Source of the DNA: CAZCGA01 sp964498075
Lineage (GTDB): Bacteria > Desulfobacterota > Binatia > HRBIN30
Reading direction: 5' to 3'
NCBI GenBank assembly: GCA_964498075.1
Contig: CAZCGA010000020.1
Location: 4,343 to 68,342, forward strand
DNA: 64,000 nucleotides
Shown piece by piece: positions 1 through 7,880 of this stretch. The position numbers were made by a program, and so were the translations under genes. Every line of letters begins with the position of its first letter. The stretch's first letter is position 1. The notes beneath the pieces are model-generated. The model had not been told where the DNA came from. It was given only the letters and a program-made list of their open reading frames with translations, and made no database searches.

Positions 1-1632
1 GTGCGCAACAAGTTCGACGAGCAATTCGTCGATCTCGGCCGCCAGCAGCTCAAGAACATTTCCGATCCGGTGCACGCATATTTGATCGTGCCGAAGGACG
101 CGGCGCAGCGCCCCGCGATCCACCGCCGCGCGCTGCGGCGGGCCATCGCAGCCGGTGCGCTCGTGGTGGTGGCCGTTGCCGGCGGCGTTGCCGTGTGGCG
201 CCACCATCAGACCGCGGCTCCGGGCGCGCTGCCGTCGCTCGTCCACGCCGAGGATCGAAAATCCATCGCGGTGCTGCCCTTCGTGAACATGAGCGGCAAC
301 GACGCGGACGAGTATCTGAGCGACGGCATGACCGAAGAGATCATCACGACGTTGTCCAAGCTCAGCGGCTTGCGGGTCGCTGCCCGCACATCATCGTTCG
401 CCTTCAAGGGCAAGAACGAGGAGATCGAAAAGATCGGCGACCAACTGCACGTGCACACCGTGCTGGAGGGGAGCGTACGCAAGGCGGCGAACCGACTCCG
501 CATCACGACGCAGCTGATCAACATTGCCGACGGCTATCATCTCTGGTCGGAAACCTACGACCGAGAGATGGCCGACATCTTTGCCATCCAAACCGAGGTC
601 GCCCAACGAGTCGCTGACGCGTTGAAAGTCACGCTGCTAGCAGGCGAGCGGCAACGGCTCGAACGCAAAGCGACGGAGGACCTCGAAGCCTATAACTCGT
701 ATCTGTTGGGCCGTTACTACTGGAACAAGCGGACTGAGGAAGGATTCCAGAAGGGCATCGAGCAGTTCGAACAGGCGATCGAAAAAGACCCGAACTACGC
801 TGCGGCGTATACCGGATTGGCAGACAGCTATTTTCTGGCGAGCCGGTACGGCGGCCTTCCTCCAGCGACAGCGATGCCCAAAGCGAGCGCCGCAGTGACC
901 AGGGCTCTGGAGATTGATGACACCCTTGCCGAAGCGCATAACTCGCTCGCCAGGGTCATCCTTTGGACAGACTGGGACTGGCTCGCTGCCGAAAGGGAAT
1001 GGAAGCGAGCCCTGCAGCTCAACCCAAACTATGCCACGGCCCACCACTGGTACGGCATGTTCTTGAGCAACCGGGGGCGCGCGGATGAGGCCATCCTAGA
1101 GCTCAAACGAGCACAGGAACTTGATCCGCTCTCCCTCGCCATCAGCGCAGACTTCGCATGGGCTCTGTACAACGCGCGCCGATACGACCAGGCGGTCGAT
1201 CAAGCCCACCGGACGCTTGCAATGGACCCAAAATTCGCCCGGGCGCACTGGGCCCTCGGTCGGGTGTATCTGCAACAGGGGATGAACGCAGAAGCGATCG
1301 CTGAGTTGCAAGCGGCTCGACAGTTAGAGGACAGCCAGCAGATGATAGCACAGCTTGGATGCGCCTATGCGGTATCGGGACGGACAAGCGACGCGCAGAA
1401 GGCACTGAACGATTTGAATGATCTATCGAAGCGACACTATGTAGACCCGTACGGCATCGCGTTGATCTACACGGGCCTTGGCGACAAGGACCGGGCATTC
1501 GAGTGGTTGGGAAGGGCTTACGAGGAGCGTTCGAGTTGGCTGACATCGCTCAAAGTAGAGCCACAGTTAGACAGCGTTCGCTCTGATCCGCGCTTCGTGG
1601 AGCTGCTGAAGAAGGTGGGGTTGGACAAGTGA
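1..1632 (+). CDS. Adenylate-cyclase-like TPR protein, C-terminal part (5' end outside window)
   Basis: The reading frame is open from the first base, so the gene is cut by the window edge. The first residues (LGRQQLKNISDPVHAYLI) match the end of class III adenylate/guanylate cyclase domains, where this segment closes the catalytic fold. A membrane segment follows at about residues 43-66. Next comes a TolB-like domain (about 86-200, beginning SIAVLPFVNMSG) and then several TPR units to the C-terminus (about 225-540). This architecture is common in cyclase or winged-helix signalling proteins with periplasmic TolB/TPR sensors. Enzyme activity cannot be judged because the catalytic part is missing. 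The visible domain order is clear; the cyclase assignment is family inference. Confidence 0.75.
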   Translation: MRNKFDEQFVDLGRQQLKNISDPVHAYLIVPKDAAQRPAIHRRALRRAIAAGALVVVAVAGGVAVWRHHQTAAPGALPSLVHAEDRKSIAVLPFVNMSGNDADEYLSDGMTEEIITTLSKLSGLRVAARTSSFAFKGKNEEIEKIGDQLHVHTVLEGSVRKAANRLRITTQLINIADGYHLWSETYDREMADIFAIQTEVAQRVADALKVTLLAGERQRLERKATEDLEAYNSYLLGRYYWNKRTEEGFQKGIEQFEQAIEKDPNYAAAYTGLADSYFLASRYGGLPPATAMPKASAAVTRALEIDDTLAEAHNSLARVILWTDWDWLAAEREWKRALQLNPNYATAHHWYGMFLSNRGRADEAILELKRAQELDPLSLAISADFAWALYNARRYDQAVDQAHRTLAMDPKFARAHWALGRVYLQQGMNAEAIAELQAARQLEDSQQMIAQLGCAYAVSGRTSDAQKALNDLNDLSKRHYVDPYGIALIYTGLGDKDRAFEWLGRAYEERSSWLTSLKVEPQLDSVRSDPRFVELLKKVGLDK

Positions 1633-1768
1633 GCGCCCAGACCGAGCCGAGAACACAGCCCGCCGAGCCGGGCAAGGCCACGCTGGCGCGCGCGCCAGGG
1701 CTCATTTGACAAACCGCGTCGGGGCATGGAATGTCAGCTTCACACGCAAAGGACAGTGTTCGACCTGC

Positions 1769-3463
1769 ATGGCGCGCCATTCTGAGTTTTCCGCTCGCAC
1801 CCGAGCCAAGAACCTCGAGACGCTGGCCCGCGCGCCCTTCGATCTGCTGATCGTGGGCGGCGGCATCACCGGGGCCGGCATCGCGCGCGATGCGGCGTTG
1901 CGCGGCCTGCGCGTCGCGCTGGTGGAGCGGCGCGACTTCGCGGCCGGCACCAGCAGCCGATCGTCGAAATTGATCCACGGCGGCATCCGCTATCTGCAAC
2001 AGGGCGACGTCGGTCTGGTCATGGAGGCGGCGAACGAACGCCGCGTGCTGCGGCGGATCGCGCCGCACCTGGCGCGGCCGATCCAACTGATCCTTCCGGT
2101 CCACAGCCGCGGCGGCTACGCCAAGATCAGCGCCGGCCTGTGGACCTACGACCGCATGGCCCGCGTCCTCAAGGAAGAGCGCAACCAGATGCTCAGCCGC
2201 GACGAGACGCTGGGGCTAGAGCCGCTGCTGCGACCCGACCACGTCTACGGCGCCGGCATGTACTACGAGTACCTCACCGACGACGCCCGCCTGGTGATGG
2301 CCAACCTCAAGTCCGCCGCCACGCTGGGCGCCGTGGTCGCGAACTACGCCGAGGTGGTCGGCTTGGTGAACGAGGCAGGGCGTCTGACAGGGGCGGTGGT
2401 GAAGGACAGCGTGTCCGGCGGGGAGCTTCCGGTGCGCGCCGCGGTGATCGTGAACGCCGCGGGGCCGTGGGTGGACAACGTCCGCGTGCTCCAAGGCGAC
2501 GGCGAGCGCCCGCGGCTGCACTTGACGAAAGGGATCCACCTGATGCTGCGGTGCGAGCGGCTGCCGGTGTCGCACATCGTCGTCATGAACACTCCCGACC
2601 ACCGCGCCGTCTTCGTCGTGCCGCGCGGCGCCGTCGTCTATCTCGGCACGACCGACACCGACTACGACGGCGGCTACGACGACCCGTCGATCACGCTCGA
2701 CGACGCGACCTACTTGCTCGACGCCGCGAACGCGACCTTCGCCGTCGATCGCATCGGGCTCGACGACGTCGTAGGCGCGTGCGCTGGGCTGCGCCCCTTG
2801 CTGCACCAGGACGGGAAGAAGCCGACCGAGATCTCGCGCAAGGACGACATCATGGTCGGACCGACCGGATTGCTCTCGATCGCCGGCGGCAAGCTCACCA
2901 CGTACCGCAAGATGGCCGAACGCGCCGTCGATCTGGCGGTCGAGCGGCTCACCGCGCAGGGGGTCCGGCTCCCGGAGAAGCGGGGCGAGAGCGACCAGGA
3001 ACTGCTGAGCGGCGGCGACACCGGCGACGACGTGATCGCCTTTGCCACGCGATTGAAGAATCGGTGGCCGCAAGTGCCGGCCGACATCGTCGACCGTCTG
3101 GTAACGCTCTACGGCAGTAACGGCGAACGCATGGTCGAAGCCATGGCCGGCGACCCAACGCTGGCGCAGCGGTGCGCGCCGGACGTCGCGGTGACCCGCG
3201 GCGAAGTGGCGCACGCGGTGCGCGAAGAGATGACGTTGACCCTGCACGACTTCCTGGAACGGCGCGCGCGGCTGTTTCTCTGGGACCCGAACAACGGGCT
3301 GACCGCGGCGCCGGAGGTGGCCCGGCTGATGGGCCGACTCCTGGGCTGGGACGATCGCCGCCTGCAAGCGGAGCTGGAGAGCTACAAGCAGCACGTCCAC
3401 GAAGTGAAATCCTTTTCCTCGAACGCCGAGGCTGCGCCCCCGGTCCGCGTGGCGCATGCCTGA
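1769..3463 (+). CDS. glpD: FAD-dependent glycerol-3-phosphate dehydrogenase
   Basis: Oxidises sn-glycerol 3-phosphate to dihydroxyacetone phosphate and passes electrons to the quinone pool at the inner membrane. The N-terminal dinucleotide fold has the motif DLLIVGGGITGAGIARDAA, followed by SRSSKLIHGGIRYL, which is typical of GlpD. The C-terminal GlpD domain is present, and 564 residues is a usual length. A longer start (TTG at 1706) adds 21 residues without family similarity, so ATG at 1769 is preferred. The next gene overlaps its end by 8 bases, which indicates co-transcription and possibly coupled translation with an alkyl-DHAP-synthase-like flavoprotein that would use the DHAP formed here. 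Confidence 0.93.
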   Translation: MARHSEFSARTRAKNLETLARAPFDLLIVGGGITGAGIARDAALRGLRVALVERRDFAAGTSSRSSKLIHGGIRYLQQGDVGLVMEAANERRVLRRIAPHLARPIQLILPVHSRGGYAKISAGLWTYDRMARVLKEERNQMLSRDETLGLEPLLRPDHVYGAGMYYEYLTDDARLVMANLKSAATLGAVVANYAEVVGLVNEAGRLTGAVVKDSVSGGELPVRAAVIVNAAGPWVDNVRVLQGDGERPRLHLTKGIHLMLRCERLPVSHIVVMNTPDHRAVFVVPRGAVVYLGTTDTDYDGGYDDPSITLDDATYLLDAANATFAVDRIGLDDVVGACAGLRPLLHQDGKKPTEISRKDDIMVGPTGLLSIAGGKLTTYRKMAERAVDLAVERLTAQGVRLPEKRGESDQELLSGGDTGDDVIAFATRLKNRWPQVPADIVDRLVTLYGSNGERMVEAMAGDPTLAQRCAPDVAVTRGEVAHAVREEMTLTLHDFLERRARLFLWDPNNGLTAAPEVARLMGRLLGWDDRRLQAELESYKQHVHEVKSFSSNAEAAPPVRVAHA

Positions 3464-4874
3464 GTCGGCGGCGCGGCACTGCGACGCCTTGTCGCAGCGC
3501 CTCGGACCCGATGCGGTGCGTTGGGACGCCGAGACCCTCGCCGAACACCGCCGCGACTCGTGGGCGCTCGCCGTGTTGCGTGAGCTCCGTGGAACGTTGA
3601 CCGCGCGTCCCCTGTGCGTCGTGAGCCCGACCCGCATCGAGCAGATCGCCGCGCTCCTCGCGTACGCCAATGAGCAACGCCTGCCCGTGGTCCCTTTCGG
3701 TGCCGGGTCGGGGGTGTGCGGCGCGGTGCTGCCGGCCGACGGCACGATCGTCGTCGACCTGCGCCGCATGAATCGGATCGTCGAGCTGAATGAGACGGAT
3801 CTCCTGGTGCGCGTGCAGGCGGGGATGATGGGTAACAGCTTCGAAGCCGCGCTGAATGACGCCGGGTACTCGATGGGTCACTTCCCGCAATCGATCGACC
3901 TGTCGACAGTCGGCGGCTGGGTGGCGACGCGTGCCGCGGGGCAGTACTCGACGCGCTACGGCAGCATCGAGGACATGCTGCTCGCACTGGAGGCGGTATT
4001 GCCGAGCGGCGAGGTGCTGCGCACGCACGTCGGGCCGCGCTCGGCGACCGGCCCGGACCTGCGCCAGCTGTTTCTCGGTTCCGAAGGCACCTTGGGTGTG
4101 GTGACCGAGCTCACCCTGCGCATCTTCCCGCGACCCGAAGGCAGCGTCGCGCAGTCATTTCGCTTCGTGTCGATGCGCGCCGGCCTCGAAGCGATTCGCC
4201 ACATCGTGCGCGCCGGGTGGCGACCGCCGGTGGTGCGCCTGTATGACGGCACCGAGGCTGGCCGGCTGTTCACGGCCGTCAGCAAGGACGATAACGCGCT
4301 GCTCCTGCTGCTCTCCGAAGGGCCGGCCGCGTTGACCAGCGCGGAGGGCGATGCTTGCAACGCCATCTGCCTGTCGAACGGCGGTGAAGCGGTCGGCGCC
4401 GAGCCCGTGCACCGATGGATGGAAGAACGCAATCACGTGCCGGGTTTCAAGACGTTCCTCGAGCGCGGCTTCGTGCTGGACACCATCGAAGTGGCGACCA
4501 CGTGGTCGCACATCGATGACCTCTACCGCGAGGTCGTCGCCGCCTTACAACAAGTGGACGGCATCGTCGCCGCTTCCGGTCACAGCTCGCACAGCTACGC
4601 CCAGGGGACCAACATCTACTTCACCTTCGTGGCGCGCCCGGCCGATCCGGCGCAGGCGGAAGCGACCTACCTGGCTTGCTGGCGCGCGGCGATGGAAGCC
4701 ACGCTGCGCTGCAACGGAACGATCTCACATCACCACGGCATCGGGCGCTTGCGGGTCCCGTGGATGGAACAGGAGCTGGGCCGCAGTGGCGTGGCGATCC
4801 TGCGGAGCGTCAAGCGCGCCCTCGACCCGAACGGCATCATGAACCCGGGCGTGCTGCTTCCGAAGGAATCGTGA
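3456..4874 (+). CDS. FAD-binding oxidase, alkyldihydroxyacetonephosphate-synthase-like
   Basis: VAO/PCMH-type flavoprotein of 472 residues with an FAD_binding_4 domain (about 50-230) and a C-terminal FAD-oxidase domain. Three features point towards alkyl-DHAP synthase rather than glycolate oxidase. These are GPRSATGPDLRQLFLGSEGT at about 190-209, the tract SHSYAQGTNIYFTF near residues 375-388, and the triple histidine ISHHHGIGRLR near 425. The family normally swaps the acyl group of acyl-DHAP for a fatty alcohol, making the ether bond of ether lipids. The start overlaps glpD by 8 bases, so a DHAP-linked lipid role fits. It is shorter than eukaryotic AGPS. A D-lactate or glycolate dehydrogenase role remains possible. 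Confidence 0.75.
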   Translation: MPESAARHCDALSQRLGPDAVRWDAETLAEHRRDSWALAVLRELRGTLTARPLCVVSPTRIEQIAALLAYANEQRLPVVPFGAGSGVCGAVLPADGTIVVDLRRMNRIVELNETDLLVRVQAGMMGNSFEAALNDAGYSMGHFPQSIDLSTVGGWVATRAAGQYSTRYGSIEDMLLALEAVLPSGEVLRTHVGPRSATGPDLRQLFLGSEGTLGVVTELTLRIFPRPEGSVAQSFRFVSMRAGLEAIRHIVRAGWRPPVVRLYDGTEAGRLFTAVSKDDNALLLLLSEGPAALTSAEGDACNAICLSNGGEAVGAEPVHRWMEERNHVPGFKTFLERGFVLDTIEVATTWSHIDDLYREVVAALQQVDGIVAASGHSSHSYAQGTNIYFTFVARPADPAQAEATYLACWRAAMEATLRCNGTISHHHGIGRLRVPWMEQELGRSGVAILRSVKRALDPNGIMNPGVLLPKES

Positions 4875-4967
4875 GTCGTGCTGGTGCCCTGACCAACTCT
4901 CGCCAGCATGGGGCGACCGTGATTCCTATCGGAAGGGGCGACCCCGCCCGCGGATCGCCCCCCCGCA

Positions 4968-4996
4968 TTGACAGCAAAGTCGCCGCACGCTATAGC
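4968..4996 (+). promoter_or_regulatory. Sigma-70-type promoter
   Basis: TTGACA at 4968-4973 and TATAGC at 4991-4996 are separated by exactly 17 bases. This is a full consensus -35 box and a 4/6 match to the -10 box TATAAT. Transcription would begin near 5003, about 14 bases before a stem-loop with a T run, and could continue to the zinc-ribbon genes at 5127 and 5315. Confidence 0.6.
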
Positions 4997-5016
4997 TGCT
5001 GCCGCAGTGTTCATGG

Positions 5017-5055
5017 AATCCGGTCAGCAGGTTTGAGGCTCGGCCGGATTTTTTT
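5017..5055 (+). terminator. Intrinsic terminator or attenuator
   Basis: AATCCGGTC (5017-5025) pairs with GGCCGGATT (5042-5050) with one G-U wobble and a 16-base loop, and seven T follow (5049-5055). It lies 143 bases after the alkyl-DHAP-synthase-like gene and just downstream of a strong promoter. It may therefore end the glpD transcript, end a short RNA, or attenuate transcription into the next operon. Confidence 0.65.
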
Positions 5056-5126
5056 ATGGACCGCGACAGCAAAGGCTAAGATAGCGAGATCACGCTGGTT
5101 ACGAATATTCGAAGGAGGAAGGCGGT

Positions 5127-5297
5127 ATGGCTGATAAGAAGGCCAAGACGGCGGAGAAGTCTGGTTTGGCGCACGCCAAGCACCAGTGCCCGAGCTGCGG
5201 GACCGAGAGCCGGGTGACCTATTTCACCGGGTTCGGACGCAAAGGATTCTTCTGGGTGTGTGAAAAGAGCTGCGGCTACATGGAACGGACCCGATAA
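5127..5297 (+). CDS. Small zinc-ribbon protein (56 aa)
   Basis: ATG at 5127 is preceded by a good ribosome-binding site (GAAGGAGG, 5111-5118). The protein is basic and lysine-rich at its N-terminus. It has CPSCG at residues 21-25 and CEKSC further on, so four cysteines could bind one zinc ion. Aromatic residues (YFTGFG, GFFWVC) sit between the knuckles, as in small rubredoxin-fold nucleic-acid or ribosome-associated proteins. I do not recognise a named family. It is followed 17 bases later by a second cysteine-knuckle protein, and the two probably form an operon driven from the promoter at 4968. Confidence 0.7.
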   Translation: MADKKAKTAEKSGLAHAKHQCPSCGTESRVTYFTGFGRKGFFWVCEKSCGYMERTR

Positions 5298-5314
5298 CCC
5301 ATCAGGAGGGCTCC

Positions 5315-5668
5315 ATGGGCCGCACACCCCGCAAGTACAAGTCGAAGAAAAGCGGTCGGATTTTTGAAGACGACCTCAACTCCGAGGGTGACGAAGACGG
5401 CGACCTTCCCAAGGACGAAGCCGGTCGCCGCAAGATCAAGCGCCAGTACGAAGATCTGCTTGGCATCCGCGTTGAGAAGCTCAAGGGCCGCATCCTCAAC
5501 CGTGAGCGCATCAACAAGACCATCGAAGGCGTCTATTTCATTTGCGTCGAATGCAAGAAGGTCTGCCACAACATGGACGAGGGACTGGTGGAAGATCCCG
5601 ACAACGTCCGCAACATGTGCGCCGCCTGCGGCAAGACAAAACCCAGGGGCAAGCAAGCCGCCGCCTGA
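5315..5668 (+). CDS. Hypothetical zinc-ribbon protein (117 aa)
   Basis: The start is supported by AGGAGGG about ten bases upstream. The N-terminal half is strongly charged, with lysines first and then an acidic tract (FEDDLNSEGDEDGD). The C-terminal half carries CVECKKVC (about 77-84) and CAACGK (about 102-107), a probable four-cysteine zinc ribbon, and ends in a basic tail. The mix of charged flexible arm and zinc ribbon suggests binding to RNA, ribosome or RNA polymerase, but this is inference and no family was recognised. It is the second gene after the 56-residue zinc-ribbon protein and ends at a strong stem-loop (5693-5735). Confidence 0.7.
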   Translation: MGRTPRKYKSKKSGRIFEDDLNSEGDEDGDLPKDEAGRRKIKRQYEDLLGIRVEKLKGRILNRERINKTIEGVYFICVECKKVCHNMDEGLVEDPDNVRNMCAACGKTKPRGKQAAA

Positions 5669-5679
5669 GCCGATTGCAC

Positions 5680-6648
5680 CTATTCCGACCGTCGACGGGC
5701 CTCCCGGGTTGAACCCGTGGAGGCCCGTCGCTTTTGGCGGAGCGCTTCGACATATGCCGCGAAGTCAGTAGGGATCGGACTGTTGACCTCAACTGGGGCA
5801 CCGCTCGAGGGATCCGCGACGACGAGGCGGCAGGCGTGCAGGAGTTGGCGCGGCGGCGACGTCGCCGCGCCCCTGCCATACAGACGGTCGCCCAGCACCG
5901 GGTGTCCGATGGAGGCCAGGTGGACGCGGATCTGGTGCATCACACCGGTCGCGATGCGCACGCGCAGCAACGTGGCGCCGCGCAGCGACTCGACCGGGAG
6001 ATAGTGCGTCACGGCTTCGCGCGCGGGCGCGACGCGGGCCGAGTCCGCGACCACGTGCATCCGGCGGCGGTTGCGGGGATCGTGCGCAATCCAGGTACGG
6101 ATCACCCCGGGCGCCGCCACCGCGCCGTCCACCAGCGCAACGTACTCCTTGATCACCGTACGGCTCGAAAACTGTTCGCGCAGGAGGCGATACGCACCTT
6201 CCGTGCGCGCCGCCAGCAGGACACCCGAGGTCTCGGTGTCGAGCCGATGAACCACTCCTGCTTCGCCGCGCTTGCCGACGGCGGCGAGCTCCGGGTGACG
6301 GGCGAGCAGGAAGTTCGCCGCCGTTCCCATCTCGCCGGCGCGCAAGGCATGCGAGGGCATACCCGCGGGCTTGTCGACCGCGATGAGCGTCGGGCTCTCG
6401 TACAGCACTGGAATAGTCAGCGCCGGATTGGGCTGCAGCGCTGCGGGCTCACAGAGCTCGTCGGGAACGGCCACCACGTCGCCATCGCCGACGGAGTGCC
6501 CTTTGCGCGCCCGGTGGCGGTTGACGCGAACGTCTCCGTTCGCGATGGCGCGCTGCACGCTGCGTCGTGAGCAGCCGAGGATGTGGCGCGTCAGGAAGAG
6601 ATCGAGGCGCACCGGCGGACTGCCGGGTGGGACGGTTAGCGAACGCAT
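5680..6648 (-). CDS. RluA-family 23S rRNA pseudouridine synthase
   Basis: Isomerises specific uridines to pseudouridine in structured RNA, probably 23S rRNA. An S4 RNA-binding domain occupies about residues 12-62 (RLDLFLTRHILGCSRRSVQR). It is followed by the PseudoU_synth_2 catalytic domain with the signature GVVHRLDTETSGVLL near residue 130, which contains the catalytic aspartate. At 322 residues it matches RluC/RluD-type enzymes in size. The gene runs against the zinc-ribbon operon. Its last codons overlap the stem-loop that terminates that operon, so its arginine-rich C-terminal tail is partly a by-product of the hairpin sequence. The exact RNA target cannot be told from sequence. Confidence 0.9.
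   Translation of the reverse strand: MRSLTVPPGSPPVRLDLFLTRHILGCSRRSVQRAIANGDVRVNRHRARKGHSVGDGDVVAVPDELCEPAALQPNPALTIPVLYESPTLIAVDKPAGMPSHALRAGEMGTAANFLLARHPELAAVGKRGEAGVVHRLDTETSGVLLAARTEGAYRLLREQFSSRTVIKEYVALVDGAVAAPGVIRTWIAHDPRNRRRMHVVADSARVAPAREAVTHYLPVESLRGATLLRVRIATGVMHQIRVHLASIGHPVLGDRLYGRGAATSPPRQLLHACRLVVADPSSGAPVEVNSPIPTDFAAYVEALRQKRRASTGSTREARRRSE
5693..5735 (+). terminator. Strong stem-loop terminator lying inside the opposite gene's 3' end
   Basis: CGACGGGCCTCC (5693-5704) pairs perfectly with GGAGGCCCGTCG (5719-5730), and CTTTTGG follows. It lies 25 bases after the 117-aa zinc-ribbon gene and reads as a terminator only on the + strand. It is at the same time coding sequence for the C-terminus of the convergent pseudouridine synthase. 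Confidence 0.7.
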
Positions 6649-6667
6649 GGATCGTGGCCCGCTCGAC

Positions 6668-6698
6668 GATTGACTGTCGACTGACGACTGTCAACTGG
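6668..6698. repeat. Seven-base-period GACTG repeat between divergent genes
   Basis: Four successive heptads (GACTGTC, GACTGAC, GACTGTC and AACTGGC after a leading TT) lie between the pseudouridine synthase and aminotransferase starts. The phasing resembles the repeat at 28931-29007. It may be a small dispersed intergenic repeat or a multi-site binding region. Confidence 0.5.
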
Positions 6699-6713
6699 CT
6701 AGAGAAGCACACC

Positions 6714-7844
6714 ATGGACTGGAACCACTGGCGCCGCGAGTTTCCCATCACCGAGCACGTCACACACCTCAACCACGCCGGCGTGTCGCCGGTATCCCAG
6801 CGCGTGGTGGCGGCGGTGACCGGCTTCATCAACGAGGCCCTCGTCGTCGACGCGCCGACGCAGCGGCGTTGGGAGGCGCGTGCGGAGGCGGCTCGCGCCG
6901 CATTCGCACGCTTGGTCGGGGCGCACGCCGATGAGATCGCCTTCGTCAAGAACACCTCGGAAGGCGTGTCGCTGATCGCCGCGGGATTGGACTGGCGCGA
7001 CGGCGACAACGTCATCGCCGTCGACGGTGAGTATCCGTCGAACGTGTACCCCTGGTTCGGGTTGCGCCGTTGGGGGGTGGAGACGCGGCTGGTGCAAGCG
7101 GTGCGCGGCCGCGTGCTCGTCGACGACGTCAGGCGGCTCGTCGATACGCGCACGCGTCTCGTTTCCGTCAGCTTCGTCGACTGGAGCAGCGGGGCGCGCA
7201 CGGACTTGCAGCCGATCGGTGCGCTGTGCCGCGAGCGCGGCATGCTCTTCTGCGTCGACGGGATTCAAGGCGTCGGCGCGATCCGACTCGACGTCGAGCG
7301 CGCGCTGATCGATTGCCTCGCCGTCGGCGGCCACAAGTGGCTGCTGGCTCCCGAGGGCTGCGGCTGTCTGTTTGTTTCGCGCCGCGTCGTCGATCGCCTC
7401 CAGTCGGTGCTGCACGGTTGGAAGAGCGTGACCGACGCCGACACCTACCTGCCCTACCACTTCACCCCGCGCCCGGATGCGGCGAAGTTCGAGCCGGGCA
7501 GCCCATCGCAGCTGAGCACGCAGGCGTTGGGCGCGGCGATCGATCTGCTGCTCGAGATCGGTCCGGAGCACATCGAGCAGCGGCTGTTCGAGCTCACCGA
7601 TCGGCTGGCCGCCGGTCTGCGCGTGCGGGGGGCCGAGATCGTCAGCCCGTGGGAAGCGGGCGAGCGCTCGGGTATCGTGGTATTCCGCTTGGGCGAAGAT
7701 CCGCAGCGGCTGAGCGCCGAGCTGAATCGTCAGGGATTCGTCGTGCGCGTGCGCGGCGGTGGCATCCGTGTCGCGCCGCACTTCTACATCAACGACGACG
7801 ACATCGACCGTCTGCTCGCGGTCCTTGACCGCCTGCGCGCCTAG
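6714..7844 (+). CDS. Class V aminotransferase / cysteine-desulfurase-like PLP enzyme
   Basis: A 376-residue fold-type I PLP enzyme of the class V aminotransferase family (NifS/Csd/isopenicillin-N-epimerase-like). The N-terminus HLNHAGVSPVSQRV is typical of the group that starts with a conserved Asn-His/Ala-Gly-Ser motif. FVKNTSEGVSLIA binds the cofactor phosphate, and VDGIQGVGAIRLDV has the ring-contacting aspartate. The PLP lysine is in AVGGHKWLLAPEGCG. No obvious cysteine-desulfurase catalytic loop is seen. The substrate is unknown; kynureninase-like or sulfur-transfer roles are possible. A longer frame extends upstream to 6567, but ATG at 6714 fits the family start, and the region before it is repeat-like. 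Confidence 0.8.
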   Translation: MDWNHWRREFPITEHVTHLNHAGVSPVSQRVVAAVTGFINEALVVDAPTQRRWEARAEAARAAFARLVGAHADEIAFVKNTSEGVSLIAAGLDWRDGDNVIAVDGEYPSNVYPWFGLRRWGVETRLVQAVRGRVLVDDVRRLVDTRTRLVSVSFVDWSSGARTDLQPIGALCRERGMLFCVDGIQGVGAIRLDVERALIDCLAVGGHKWLLAPEGCGCLFVSRRVVDRLQSVLHGWKSVTDADTYLPYHFTPRPDAAKFEPGSPSQLSTQALGAAIDLLLEIGPEHIEQRLFELTDRLAAGLRVRGAEIVSPWEAGERSGIVVFRLGEDPQRLSAELNRQGFVVRVRGGGIRVAPHFYINDDDIDRLLAVLDRLRA

Positions 7845-7880
7845 CTAGCCGTTCACGGCGCCCTCGTTCCACTCCTGCGC

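Noticed and set aside
1706..1768. Extended GlpD start at TTG 1706
   Set aside because: The added 21 residues have no GlpD-like sequence, and an ATG at 1769 fits the family start.
2216..3769. Long open frames opposite glpD and similar antisense frames throughout (for example opposite plsB, the RND pump and the octahaem gene)
   Set aside because: Their Arg/Ala/Pro-rich or His/Gln-rich translations are typical shadows of high-GC coding DNA and show no domain or ribosome-binding site.
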